Source of the DNA: Bacteroidales bacterium
GTDB taxonomy: Bacteria; Bacteroidota; Bacteroidia; Bacteroidales; UBA932
Assembly (NCBI GenBank): GCA_024695285.1
Contig: JAILIM010000043.1
Location: forward strand, 1-37,861
Reading direction: 5' to 3'
DNA length: 37,861 bases
Shown here: positions 25,344 to 34,005 of the stretch, in pieces
Layout of the letters: each line of letters starts with the position of its first letter
Numbering within the stretch: position 1 is the stretch's first letter
Notes under the pieces: model-generated
The model's database searches: none
What the model was told of the DNA's origin: nothing
The model's input: the letters and a program-made list of their open reading frames with translations, nothing else
Made by a program: the position numbers and the translations under genes

Positions 25344-27881
25344 TTAGTTCTTCTTGTAAAGCTGCACAGGGAAGAGATTCGGGTCGGTCGAGGTCGATTT
25401 GTAGAAGCGGAACCTGTCCTGTCCGCTGGAAACATTGTACCTCACTATATACCCCGAAGGAGCCGTAATGACGGCATTGGCTCCGTCGAACGTAATCACA
25501 AGCTTGCAGCTGGCCTCGGCATATTTGGATACGGAATTGATCTTGTTGCTGGTCCCGGTATGGGCGAGATACTTGCCTCCGGCGCCCACGAAGGATCCTT
25601 CGGAAGAATCGTAAGTAAAGTACACGTCATCACCGCTGTAGTTGATACTGGTGCCGGAAACGGTCACCTTGACCCCGTTGCTTGCAGCATCAAGGGTCGA
25701 AAGGCCTCCGTTCATAGCGAAGCTGTCGCCGCCGCTTTCGGGTGTGAACACTATGATGTACTCTCCGTCAGTGAGCTGGCTGGCGCTGGTCACGAGGGTG
25801 TATGTCTTGGCGCCGCTGGAGGATGCGCCGTTCTGTGCTACTGCGAGATTCCTGGTGAGTTCACCGTTGGGATGCTTGACCACGATGGTCGCGTTGCGCG
25901 CTTCCGTATCCGTATTGACGGCGGCCTGGACCGTGAAGTACTCCACAGGCTTGCCGCTGTCGGGATCGGTCTCGCGGAATTCCTGGACGGTCAGCCAGGA
26001 CGGCACGGTCGACGCATCGACGGACCATTCGGAACTGTTGCAGTTCACCGTAATCTTCTTGGCCTCGGTGTCAGCTGACGCGAAGCTGATTGATGCTGCG
26101 CTGAGAGTCAGTGCATCTTCAACTACGGTACCTTTCTGGGTGATCTTCAGGGTGGCGGTGAGTTCGCCGGCGGGGTGGGTGAAGACAATCTCGCATTCGC
26201 GCTTTTCTTCGCCGGTATTCTCAGCGACAGCTACGGTCACCTTGTTGCCTTCGCGGGTAAGGGTGGCCCAATCGGGGGTCTGGCCCCAGCTCCACTTCTC
26301 GTTGTCGCAGGTCACGGTAACTTCCTTGCTGCCGCCGGCCGTCTCGAAGGTCATGCTCTTGGGGCTTATTGAAAGCTCGGCAGTCTGGGCCGCGCCGACC
26401 TCCTGGGCGCTTTCCACGTACATGCAGACCTCCTTGGTCACGGTTTCGTCTTTCTGATAATCCGTCCATCCATACACATAGCCGGTCACTTTGTAGGTCT
26501 TGCCCTTGCTGATGGAAACGCCGGCCCCGTTGGTGGTGTAGAGAACATAGTCAGTGCCGGTTATGGGAGCATTCCTACTGCCAGTGAATTCGGCCTGGTA
26601 GTCGACGAACGCAATCTGGGCGTTGCCGTAGGCTGCTGCCATATCGGAGGTACTCCAGGCCACAGGGCTGATGGAACGGGTTCCGTCGGACACCTTGGTA
26701 GCGGTAGGATTGTCGAATTCAACAAGATTGTTGTAGGCCTTGGACTTGCCCTGGACATTCACGATATCGCCTATGGCGAGACCGTGGCCGCTCTTGTAGC
26801 ACATCACGGTGCCGGTCGCGTCGGTCACGAAATAGGAACTGCCCACGACCGAAGTCACCTGGACTCCGTTGAGAGTGTATTCTTCACCGACGGTTCCGGA
26901 AAGCACTTCGGCAACCGTGTTGACGTTGCCTGCGGCTGCCATAGAATCGATGTTGAGCTTGATCTTCTTCACCTTGCCGGCCTCGAAAACATTCTTTCCG
27001 GAAGCAAGGACGGAGGAGAACTCCTTGGAGCCAGTGTTTCCGCCGATCGAGCCGGTCACCTCCACCTTGAAGGGCTCGGAGGCAGACTGTGTATAGGGCT
27101 TTATAGGCAGATAGGCCTTTGCAGAAGAACCGTTTGCAAGGGTGCCTGCATTCTGGATAAAGACGGCGGCCTCTTTCTTGACATACTGATCTCCGGAAGA
27201 TATGTATGCCGGCTCGCTCCCGGTCACATCCACATAGAAGGAACCGACCACCGGTTCGCTTGCCGTGAGGGTCACGGAACTGATGATGATATCCTGCCCG
27301 GTCTGGTTGACAAGCTCGAACTCGACAAGGGATGTCAGGTTCTTCACGGTGACGCTGCTGGTCAGTTCGCCCACGGTAGCATTTTCCTTCTTTGCGTACA
27401 GAGCGCAGTTGCTGCCGCAGACAGCCGCACTGTTGTTGTAGCCGTCCTGGTTGATGCCGTTCCTCTGGCCGATGTAGATATAACCGCCTTCATCGTCTGT
27501 GGAAGCAGGAGTCTTCACGCCGCCGCTGTAGGGATAAAGGGCGTACCAGTTGTAGGATGCGCTCATGTTCAGTTTGGCAAAGCCTTCGGTCTCGGTGGAT
27601 GCCGGCTCGAAGGTGCCGCTCTTGGTGCCGGCGCCGCCGGTGAGGTTGAATGCTCCGAGGGATACATATCCGCCGGTCACGTCCTGGAAGAACACGCCGA
27701 CCCTGTCTTTTTCGGCCCAGAGGGTGCTCATTCCGTCGTTTGTGGTCTTGGTGTCGTCAGTTGACATGACGAGCTTGATGCCGTCCGGACGGACCTGGGG
27801 CTCCAATTCCTTTTGCTGGCAATTGGTGAGGGAGACGATGGCTGCCATCATCAGCCCTGCGAAGGTAAACAGCTTTTTCAT
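25344..27881 (-). CDS. Multidomain surface lipoprotein with fimbrillin-like, OB-like and BACON domains
   Basis: An 845-residue lipoprotein; the signal peptide ends at SLTNC with cysteine 21. About 30-315 resembles the fimbrillin-like N-domain (DTKTT..LWAEKDRVGVFF pattern). About 320-470 resembles an OB-like Bacteroidales domain (VTDATGTVMCY, IGDIVNVQGK). Two BACON-type domains follow, LSISPKSMTFETAGGSKEVTV and LTLSAASISFASADTEAKKI, each ending in KITQKG or AVAQNG. The last 150 residues form a beta-rich module with GYIVRYNVSSGQDRFRFYKS and LFPVQLYKK. Such modules usually occur in extracellular proteins that bind glycans or proteins. Its ATG overlaps the stop of the 51-residue gene by four bases (27878-27881). 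Confidence 0.8.
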   Translation of the reverse strand: MKKLFTFAGLMMAAIVSLTNCQQKELEPQVRPDGIKLVMSTDDTKTTNDGMSTLWAEKDRVGVFFQDVTGGYVSLGAFNLTGGAGTKSGTFEPASTETEGFAKLNMSASYNWYALYPYSGGVKTPASTDDEGGYIYIGQRNGINQDGYNNSAAVCGSNCALYAKKENATVGELTSSVTVKNLTSLVEFELVNQTGQDIIISSVTLTASEPVVGSFYVDVTGSEPAYISSGDQYVKKEAAVFIQNAGTLANGSSAKAYLPIKPYTQSASEPFKVEVTGSIGGNTGSKEFSSVLASGKNVFEAGKVKKIKLNIDSMAAAGNVNTVAEVLSGTVGEEYTLNGVQVTSVVGSSYFVTDATGTVMCYKSGHGLAIGDIVNVQGKSKAYNNLVEFDNPTATKVSDGTRSISPVAWSTSDMAAAYGNAQIAFVDYQAEFTGSRNAPITGTDYVLYTTNGAGVSISKGKTYKVTGYVYGWTDYQKDETVTKEVCMYVESAQEVGAAQTAELSISPKSMTFETAGGSKEVTVTCDNEKWSWGQTPDWATLTREGNKVTVAVAENTGEEKRECEIVFTHPAGELTATLKITQKGTVVEDALTLSAASISFASADTEAKKITVNCNSSEWSVDASTVPSWLTVQEFRETDPDSGKPVEYFTVQAAVNTDTEARNATIVVKHPNGELTRNLAVAQNGASSSGAKTYTLVTSASQLTDGEYIIVFTPESGGDSFAMNGGLSTLDAASNGVKVTVSGTSINYSGDDVYFTYDSSEGSFVGAGGKYLAHTGTSNKINSVSKYAEASCKLVITFDGANAVITAPSGYIVRYNVSSGQDRFRFYKSTSTDPNLFPVQLYKKN

Positions 27882-28033
27882 AATTCGAATCCGTTACCGT
27901 CGTCAACCCAGTCCTCAATCGTAGCACCGTCTGTGGTGCTTTGGCAAATCAGGGCGCCTGCGAGGACACTGCAGGCGTCAGAGTCAGGCGAGACATACGC
28001 CAGACGCTTGGTTGATTTAATTTTTACTGACAT
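27878..28033 (-). CDS. 51-residue small protein at the head of the lipoprotein operon
   Basis: A short frame starts at ATG 28033 and encodes MSVKIKSTKRLAYVSPDSD..., ending in DWVDDGNGFEL. The N-terminus is basic, the middle has two cysteines and an apolar stretch (SVLAGALIC), and the C-terminus is acidic. There is no signal peptide. The stop overlaps the lipoprotein start as ATGA, and a consensus promoter lies 34 bases upstream. This position, just ahead of a fimbrillin-like lipoprotein, supports a real translated gene. I recognise no family. Peptide-precursor, regulator and export-partner roles are all open. Confidence 0.7.
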   Translation of the reverse strand: MSVKIKSTKRLAYVSPDSDACSVLAGALICQSTTDGATIEDWVDDGNGFEL

Positions 28034-28066
28034 AATTATAATTGTGGTTACTTATTCTCCAATTGG

Positions 28067-28098
28067 CAAATTTAACGATAAAAAGCAAAGCAGCCAAA
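28067..28098 (-). promoter_or_regulatory. Canonical promoter of the small gene/lipoprotein/TMEM43 operon
   Basis: On the minus strand TTTG (28095-28098) is followed after 20 bases by TAAATTTG (28067-28074), a full match to the Bacteroidota consensus. Transcription would begin near 28062, leaving a leader of about 29 bases before the ATG at 28033. Confidence 0.8.
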
Positions 28099-28107
28099 AA
28101 GATTCCT

Positions 28108-28115
28108 TATATTTG
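28108..28115 (+). promoter_or_regulatory. Probable -7 box of the HI0933-family gene
   Basis: TATATTTG matches TAnnTTTG, 24 bases before the ATG at 28140. The -33 position is not recognisable. It lies back to back with the promoter at 28067-28098. Confidence 0.45.
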
Positions 28116-28139
28116 TCAACATATTATCAACAAAAACGC

Positions 28140-29489
28140 ATGAAATACGACATCCTTGTTATCGGCGGAGGCGCTTCAGGTCTCCTTGCGGCATACTCGG
28201 CGGCACGCCGGGCCGCAGACGAAGAGCGTGACCTCAGAATCTGCATACTTGAAAAGATGCCCCGTCCGGGTAGAAAGATAATGATCACCGGCAAAGGGCG
28301 CTGCAACTTCACCAACGTCAAGGACTGGAATGAGTTTTCCCAGCATATCTGCAGCAATTCGCGTTTCGTCCGCTCCGCGTTCTACACCCTGCCGCCCGAA
28401 AAGCTCATCGCCTTTTTCAAAGGATTCGGCATGCCGGCAGTCGTGGAACGCGGAGACCGCGCCTACCCGGCTTCATACCGGTCGTCCGATGTGGTCGACA
28501 CGCTCGTGAATGCCTGTTTCAGCCTCGGAGTGAAGCTGGAGACCGAATTCGAAGTCACTGGAGTCACAGCCGGAGACGGCAGCTTCAAGGTCGAAGCCGC
28601 TGACGGACGCTCCCACACTTGCTCAAGGCTCATCATAGCCACCGGCGGACTCTCCTACCCCGGCACCGGATCCACCGGCGACGGCCTCCGGTGGGCGGAA
28701 GAAACGGGACACAGAATCACGCCGACCTTCCCGTCCCTTACCGCACTCGTGCCCCGTGGCTACAAAGACAGCGACGCCAGGGGTCACATCCCCCGCGAGA
28801 CTCCCCTTTCCGCCACCGGGCAGGAACTGTGCGGCATACAGCTCAAGAATATCGGCCTGCAGCTGCTGGTCGAAGGCACAGTGGCCGGATCCGAATTCGG
28901 AGACATCGATTTCACGGACGGCGGCCTCGAAGGACCCGTCGGATTCCAGGTCAGCCGCAAAGCCGTAAAATCCATGCTGGGCGGCTCCAGGGTAGCTGTT
29001 TCGCTCGACCTCAAACCTGGCGTGAGCCTGACAGAACTTACCACCCGCATCAAGGAACTCTGGGATGAAATTGCCGTTGACCCCAGAAGCCGCGGAGTCC
29101 GGGAAAAGGAGCGCTGCCGCATCCTCCTTGGCAAGCTGATGCCCCGCGAACTCATTCCGGCATTCAAAACCGCACATCCGGAAATCATTACCCTTGAAAG
29201 GCGCGGGCGTACGGACACAAAGGTTTGGGTCAACCTGGTCAGCATAGCCAAGGCCCTGAAAGACTGGAGGTTCGACATCGCCGGTTACGTGGGCTGGGAG
29301 CGCGCGGTCGTGACTGCCGGAGGCGTGTCCACCGACGACGTGGTCCAGAAAACCATGGAGTCCAAACTGGTGCCCGGCCTGTTTTTCTGCGGCGAGGCAC
29401 TGGACATAGACGCCGACACCGGAGGCTACAACCTCCAGCTCGCCTTCTGCACAGGGGCACTTGCAGGGTATTCCGCAGCTAGATTATGA
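28140..29489 (+). CDS. FAD-dependent oxidoreductase, HI0933/YhiN (BaiN-like) family
   Basis: A 449-residue flavoprotein starting at ATG 28140. The FAD-binding motif GGGASGLLAAYSA is at residues 8-20, then GRKIMITGKGRCNFTN, the family hallmark, near 45-60. The mid-protein IIATGGLSYPGTGSTGDG and the C-terminal FFCGEALDIDADTGGYNLQLAFCTGALAG are also diagnostic. The reaction of this family is not firmly established; BaiN in gut clostridia has been assigned to bile acid reduction, which should not be transferred here. It converges with the DUF1846 gene with a 6-base overlap. Confidence 0.9.
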   Translation: MKYDILVIGGGASGLLAAYSAARRAADEERDLRICILEKMPRPGRKIMITGKGRCNFTNVKDWNEFSQHICSNSRFVRSAFYTLPPEKLIAFFKGFGMPAVVERGDRAYPASYRSSDVVDTLVNACFSLGVKLETEFEVTGVTAGDGSFKVEAADGRSHTCSRLIIATGGLSYPGTGSTGDGLRWAEETGHRITPTFPSLTALVPRGYKDSDARGHIPRETPLSATGQELCGIQLKNIGLQLLVEGTVAGSEFGDIDFTDGGLEGPVGFQVSRKAVKSMLGGSRVAVSLDLKPGVSLTELTTRIKELWDEIAVDPRSRGVREKERCRILLGKLMPRELIPAFKTAHPEIITLERRGRTDTKVWVNLVSIAKALKDWRFDIAGYVGWERAVVTAGGVSTDDVVQKTMESKLVPGLFFCGEALDIDADTGGYNLQLAFCTGALAGYSAARL

Positions 29490-30950
29490 TCCTTTCTTGA
29501 CGGGGTCGCAGGTCAGGCCGACTCCGAGCTTCTTGAAAATTTTCCTATCCACTTCGCTCAGCATCACCGTGGAGTGGACCTGACAGCCCTCGAACATAGG
29601 CAGGGTCTCAAGCGCCCTGCGGCAGTTGTCGTCGTCCTTGCTCAGCATCGACAGGGCGACCAGCACCTCGTCGGTGTGGAGCCTGGGATTGTGACCGTGG
29701 AGGAAATTGACCTTCGTCCGGGCGATGGGCTCGATCATTTCCTGAGGAATCAGCTGCACTGAATGGTCTATTCCGGCCAGGTGTTTGGCAGCATTGAGTA
29801 TAAGCGCTGCGCTCGGGCCAAGCAGCGAAGAGGTCTTTGCCGTGATGATGGTGCCGTCGTGGAGTTCGATCGCAGCGGCCGGCACACCCGTCTCCATCTT
29901 GCGCTCATAGGCGGCCACTGTGGTCTTGCGCCAGGCGGTGGTGATCTTTGCCTGCCGCATCAGCAGGGCTGTCTTGTTGACTTCCGTATCATTGCCGTCG
30001 CCTTCCGCCATCTTCACGAGGGCGCTGTAGTAGCGGCGCACGATTTCATCGCGGGAAGCATCGCAGCAGACATCTTCGTCGCTGATGCAGAACCCCACCA
30101 TGTTCACGCCCATATCGGTCGGCGACTTGTAAGGATTCTCGCCGTAGATTCCCTCGAACAGGGCGTTCAGGACGGGAAATATCTCTATGTCACGGTTGTA
30201 ATTGACAGCTGTCTTGCCATAGGCTTCCAGGTGGAACGGGTCAATCATGTTGACGTCGTTCAGATCGGCGGTCGCGGCCTCGTAGGCAAGGTTGACGGGA
30301 TGTTTCAGCGGTAGGTTCCAGACGGGGAAGGTCTCGAACTTGGCATATCCGGCCTTGATGCCGCGCTTGTGCTCCTGATAGAGCTGGCTCAGGCAGACCG
30401 CCATCTTGCCGCTGCCGGGGCCCGGGGCCGTGACGACCACGAGCGGGCGCGTTGTGCGGACATAGTCGTTGCGCCCGAAGCCTTCGTCGGAATCGATGAG
30501 GGCGACGTTGTTGGGATAGCCTTCGATGGTGTGGTGGTAGTAGACCGTGATGCCCATACGTTCCAGACGGGCGCGGTAGGAGTCAGCGCTGCTCTGGCCA
30601 TTGTAGTGGGTAATGACCACGGAACTTACTATGAATCCGCGGCTTACGAACTCCTCCCTGAGGCGGAGCACATCCATGTCGTAGGTGATGCCAAGGTCGT
30701 TCCTGACTTTGTTTTTCTCGATGTCGATTGCGCTGATCACGATGATGATTTCAGCATCGTCGGAGAGCTGCATGAGCATCCTGAGCTTACTGTCGGGGCG
30801 GAAACCGGGAAGCACGCGCGAGGCGTGGTGGTCGTCGAAGAGCTTGCCGCCGAACTCAAGATACAACTTGTCACCGAAACGCGAAATGCGTTCCTTGATG
30901 TGTTCTGACTGGATCTTGAGATATTTTTCGTTATCGAATCCGTATTTCAT
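29484..30950 (-). CDS. DUF1846 family protein
   Basis: A 488-residue cytoplasmic protein; ATG 30950 (MKYGFDNEKYLKIQSEHI) is preferred over a frame start seven codons earlier. The opening, VLPGFRPDSKLRMLMQLSDDAEIIIVISA, and the P-loop-like GPGSGKMAVCLSQLYQEHKRG match the DUF1846 family, which is widespread in Firmicutes and Bacteroidota. The GPGSGK motif suggests nucleotide or phosphate binding. The length is normal for the family. The biochemical role is not known to me. It is transcribed divergently from the SlyD-like gene. Confidence 0.85.
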   Translation of the reverse strand: MKYGFDNEKYLKIQSEHIKERISRFGDKLYLEFGGKLFDDHHASRVLPGFRPDSKLRMLMQLSDDAEIIIVISAIDIEKNKVRNDLGITYDMDVLRLREEFVSRGFIVSSVVITHYNGQSSADSYRARLERMGITVYYHHTIEGYPNNVALIDSDEGFGRNDYVRTTRPLVVVTAPGPGSGKMAVCLSQLYQEHKRGIKAGYAKFETFPVWNLPLKHPVNLAYEAATADLNDVNMIDPFHLEAYGKTAVNYNRDIEIFPVLNALFEGIYGENPYKSPTDMGVNMVGFCISDEDVCCDASRDEIVRRYYSALVKMAEGDGNDTEVNKTALLMRQAKITTAWRKTTVAAYERKMETGVPAAAIELHDGTIITAKTSSLLGPSAALILNAAKHLAGIDHSVQLIPQEMIEPIARTKVNFLHGHNPRLHTDEVLVALSMLSKDDDNCRRALETLPMFEGCQVHSTVMLSEVDRKIFKKLGVGLTCDPVKKGS

Positions 30951-30958
30951 ACGGACTA

Positions 30959-30966
30959 CAAATATA
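30959..30966 (-). promoter_or_regulatory. Probable -7 box of the DUF1846 gene
   Basis: The minus strand reads TATATTTG, a match to TAnnTTTG ending eight bases before the ATG at 30950. The leader would be only a few bases. No -33 TTTG is visible. Confidence 0.5.
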
Positions 30967-30980
30967 CGCAAAAAATTGTT

Positions 30981-30988
30981 TAACTTTG
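30981..30988 (+). promoter_or_regulatory. Probable -7 box of the SlyD-like operon
   Basis: TAACTTTG matches TAnnTTTG, 19 bases before the ATG at 31008. It faces away from the DUF1846 box, 14 bases to its left. It probably drives the isomerase, glycosyltransferase and trkA genes together. Confidence 0.5.
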
Positions 30989-31007
30989 CACCTTTAATGC
31001 AGAAAAA

Positions 31008-31607
31008 ATGAAAATTCAGAAAGACAAAGTGGTAGCCGTGAGCTACGAATTGGAAGTTGAAGGTAAAATCGCCGACAAGGCCGGCTCAGACGCCCCCCTG
31101 GAATACATCCACGGCACCGGAATGCTGCTCCCGAAGTTCGAATCCGCACTCGACGGGAAGGTCGCAGGCGACGGTTTCGAATTCACCCTCACCCCCGAGG
31201 AAGGCTACGGCACCTACAATCCCAAATACTTGATTGACCTGCCCCTGGAGGCATTTGCAATCGACGGGAAAACGGCCACCGAGCTGCTCGTCGTCGGGCG
31301 TGTGCTGCCCATGCTGAACTCCGAAGGCCAGGTGGTACAGGGCACGGTCGCCGCCGTGGGTGAAAAGTCCGTCCGTATGGACTTCAACCATCCTATGGCC
31401 GGTAAGACCCTGCACTTTACCGGCAAGGTCGAATCCGTGCGCGAAGCCACCCAGAAGGAACTCACCGAGGGTCTCCACGGAGAGTACCTCCCCAAGGAGT
31501 GCCACTGCCACAAAGGCGAAGGCGGCTGCCACAAGGGCGGCTCCTGCGAAGGCGACTGCAACTGCGAAGGCGGCTGCAACTGCGAAGGCGACTGCGACTG
31601 CAAATAG
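31008..31607 (+). CDS. slyD: SlyD-like FKBP peptidyl-prolyl isomerase with Cys-rich tail
   Basis: A 199-residue cytoplasmic FKBP of the SlyD type: prolyl isomerase strands (VAVSYELEVEGKIADKAG, LEYIHGTGMLLPKFESAL), an inserted chaperone flap in the middle (around 70-120), and the returning FNHPMAGKTLHFTGKVESV. SlyD proteins help folding and deliver nickel to metalloenzymes through a His-rich tail. Here the tail is Cys/His-based: CHCHKGEGGCHKGGSC, then three hexapeptides EGDCNC, EGGCNC, EGDCDC and a final K. A metal-binding or storage role is likely by analogy. The next gene begins six bases later. Confidence 0.85.
   Translation: MKIQKDKVVAVSYELEVEGKIADKAGSDAPLEYIHGTGMLLPKFESALDGKVAGDGFEFTLTPEEGYGTYNPKYLIDLPLEAFAIDGKTATELLVVGRVLPMLNSEGQVVQGTVAAVGEKSVRMDFNHPMAGKTLHFTGKVESVREATQKELTEGLHGEYLPKECHCHKGEGGCHKGGSCEGDCNCEGGCNCEGDCDCK
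31548..31601 (+). repeat. Three 18-bp tandem repeats encoding a cysteine tail
   Basis: GAAGGCGACTGCAACTGC and two near copies (31548-31565, 31566-31583, 31584-31601) encode EGDCNC, EGGCNC and EGDCDC at the C-terminus of the SlyD-like protein. The units differ by one or two bases, so length variation by slippage is possible. Confidence 0.9.
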
Positions 31608-31613
31608 CCGGTG

Positions 31614-32657
31614 ATGAAAACTGCCGTCGTCATACTCAACTGGAACACGGAGCGCTACCTGCGGGCTTTCCTGCCTGCTCTGGTGGCGTCCTGTCCCGGC
31701 GACGCGCAGGTGATAGTTGCCGACAACGGATCCACCGACGGCTCCCTGGATTATATCCGCGATGCATTCCCCGGCATGCGCACGATTCCGCTCGGCGCCA
31801 ATTTCGGCTTCACGGGCGGCTACAACAAGGCGCTGGAGCAGATAGAGGCCGAATACTTCCTGCTGATTAATTCCGATATCGAAGTGGCCCCAGGGTGGCT
31901 TGAGCCCCTTGTGGAATATATGGATTCACACCCGGGATGCGGTGTCTGCGGTCCCAAACTCCACGCCCTCGACTGCATCGACGGCACCTGCCGCCGTACC
32001 GACCGTTTCGAGTACGCCGGAGCAGCGGGTGGCCGCATCGACATGTTCGGCTACCCGTTCTGCCGCGGCCGGGTGATGAGCCGCGCCGAGATGGATTCAG
32101 GGCAGTACGACTCCCCTTCCGGCATTCTCTGGATCAGCGGAGCCTGCCTGATGACCCGCGCCTCACTGTGGCGCCGGCTGGGCGGCCTGGACGACCGCTT
32201 CTTCGCGCACATGGAGGAAATCGATTACTGCTGGAGGACACAGCGCCTTGGCTTCAGCGTGGCACTGGTGCCGCAAAGCACCGTCTGGCACTTGGGCGGC
32301 GGCACCCTGTCCCCCGACTCTCCGTTCAAGCTGGAGCTCAACCATCGCAACGACCTGCTCCTGCTGGAGAACAACCTTCCCTCTACCGTAGGTCCGGCCC
32401 GAGCCCGCTTCCTGATATGCACCCGCCTGCTGCTGGATGTGGCGTCGGCATTCGTGTACCTGCTTCAGGGCAAGCCGGCGGCATTCCGTGCCGTTTTCCG
32501 TGCCCACAAAGGCTACCGGAGCCTGCGCGGCGACGCCAGGCCGACTGAAGGAAACGCCAAAGTTGCCGGATATTGGAAAAAATGCATTATCTTGCAGTGC
32601 CTCCTGAGAGGCGATGGAATATTCAATTACTTGAAACGTTATGAAGATAGTCATTGA
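31614..32657 (+). CDS. Family 2 glycosyltransferase, rhamnosyltransferase-like
   Basis: A 347-residue GT2 enzyme starting at ATG 31614 (a GTG is three bases earlier). It opens KTAVVILNWNTERYLRAFLP, then VADNGSTDGSLDYI, GANFGFTGGYNKAL, the metal motif NSDIEV, ISGACLMTRASLW, and MEEIDYCWRTQRLGF near residue 205, the WbbL-type arrangement. It probably works on a cell-surface glycan. It sits between a folding isomerase and trkA, away from the glycan cluster at 18.7-23.6 kb, and overlaps trkA by 17 bases. Confidence 0.87.
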   Translation: MKTAVVILNWNTERYLRAFLPALVASCPGDAQVIVADNGSTDGSLDYIRDAFPGMRTIPLGANFGFTGGYNKALEQIEAEYFLLINSDIEVAPGWLEPLVEYMDSHPGCGVCGPKLHALDCIDGTCRRTDRFEYAGAAGGRIDMFGYPFCRGRVMSRAEMDSGQYDSPSGILWISGACLMTRASLWRRLGGLDDRFFAHMEEIDYCWRTQRLGFSVALVPQSTVWHLGGGTLSPDSPFKLELNHRNDLLLLENNLPSTVGPARARFLICTRLLLDVASAFVYLLQGKPAAFRAVFRAHKGYRSLRGDARPTEGNAKVAGYWKKCIILQCLLRGDGIFNYLKRYEDSH

Positions 32658-34005
32658 AGGCGCCGGTGAAATCGGCTCCCACCTTGCCAAGATGCTTCGT
32701 GAAGAAGCGAACGAAGTCACAGTAATCGACAACGATCCCGTGCGCCTGAATACCCTGAGCGGATATGCAGACGTCGAGACCTTCTTTGGCAGCCCGTCGT
32801 CAATCAAGGCTTTGCGCGACGCTGGTGTCGCCCGCGCCGACCTCTTCATCGCCGTCTATCCTTTCACGACCCAGGAAGTCAACATCGTGGGGGCGCTGCT
32901 CGCCAAGCAGCTCGGGGCGAAAAAGGTGGTGGCCCGCATCAACGACGAAGACTATCTCGCGGCCGAAAACCGCCTGCTTTTCAAGGAGCTCGGAATCGAA
33001 CTGATGTTCTACCCCGAAAAGAGCGCGGCGGACGAAATAGTCAATTCTCTAAAGCACGTATCTTCTTCCGACTCAATGGATTTCGCCCATGGGAAACTCC
33101 AGATTTCGGTGTTCAAGATCGACGAGGAATCCCCCATGATTGACCTGCGCCTCGAGGAGTTTGTCCATATGATGACATCCGAAGAGAACACTCTCTTCAG
33201 GATAATTGCCATTTCCCGCGACGAACAGACCATCATACCCAAATTCGACACCAAGTTCCAGTTCGGCGACCTCATTTTCACGGTCTCGAAGCGCGAGGGC
33301 CTAAAGAGCATCCTGAAGTATTTCGGGAAGGCTGAGAAATCCATAGGGCGTGTTATGATACTCGGCGGCACGGCAATCGGCGAAATGGTCGCCCGGGCAC
33401 TCAACGCCCAGAACCACAGTGTCAAGATCATAGAAAAGGACAAGGAACGCTGCCTGGCTCTGTCCGAGCGTCTTCCGGATTCAATTGTCGTGGTCAACGG
33501 CGACGGCCGCAATTCCGACTTCCTTTACGAAGAAGGCATACGCGACTACGATGCATTCATAGCGCTGACCGACAACGACGAGAGCAATGTCCTTTCCTGT
33601 GTGGTAGCCAAGAAGTTCGGCGTACAGCGCACTGTCGCCGAGGTCGAAAACATCGAATACATACGCCTCGCCGAGGAAATGGGCGTCGATACCGTGATCA
33701 ACAAGAAGCTCATCACGGCAGGAAAGATTTTCAAGTTCACCCTTTCCGGCAAGGCCCGTTTCGTCAAATACATGTCCGGCAGCAACGCGGAAATCATAGA
33801 ATACACCGTCGCCCCCGGCAGCGCCATAACCAAGAAGCCCCTCAAGGACCTCGGCTTCCCCGAAAACGCCATTATCGCCGGCGTGGTGCGCGGCAGCGAT
33901 TCTTTCATAGCCGTCGGCGACACCCGCATCGAAGACTACGACAGGGTGGCGGTTTTCGCCCTTCCCCAGACCATCAAGTCCATAGACAAATTTTTCCGGG
34001 TCTGA
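32641..34005 (+). CDS. trkA: Trk potassium uptake regulatory subunit TrkA
   Basis: A 454-residue peripheral protein with two RCK repeats. Each has an NAD-binding Rossmann strand: IEGAGEIGSHLAKML with VIDND near 5-35, and MILGGTAIGEMVARAL near 240. A TrkA-C type domain follows each. It gates the TrkH/KtrB potassium channel in response to nucleotides. The ATG lies within the end of the upstream glycosyltransferase gene. The channel partner is not in the window: the next gene is convergent. Confidence 0.93.
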   Translation: MKIVIEGAGEIGSHLAKMLREEANEVTVIDNDPVRLNTLSGYADVETFFGSPSSIKALRDAGVARADLFIAVYPFTTQEVNIVGALLAKQLGAKKVVARINDEDYLAAENRLLFKELGIELMFYPEKSAADEIVNSLKHVSSSDSMDFAHGKLQISVFKIDEESPMIDLRLEEFVHMMTSEENTLFRIIAISRDEQTIIPKFDTKFQFGDLIFTVSKREGLKSILKYFGKAEKSIGRVMILGGTAIGEMVARALNAQNHSVKIIEKDKERCLALSERLPDSIVVVNGDGRNSDFLYEEGIRDYDAFIALTDNDESNVLSCVVAKKFGVQRTVAEVENIEYIRLAEEMGVDTVINKKLITAGKIFKFTLSGKARFVKYMSGSNAEIIEYTVAPGSAITKKPLKDLGFPENAIIAGVVRGSDSFIAVGDTRIEDYDRVAVFALPQTIKSIDKFFRV

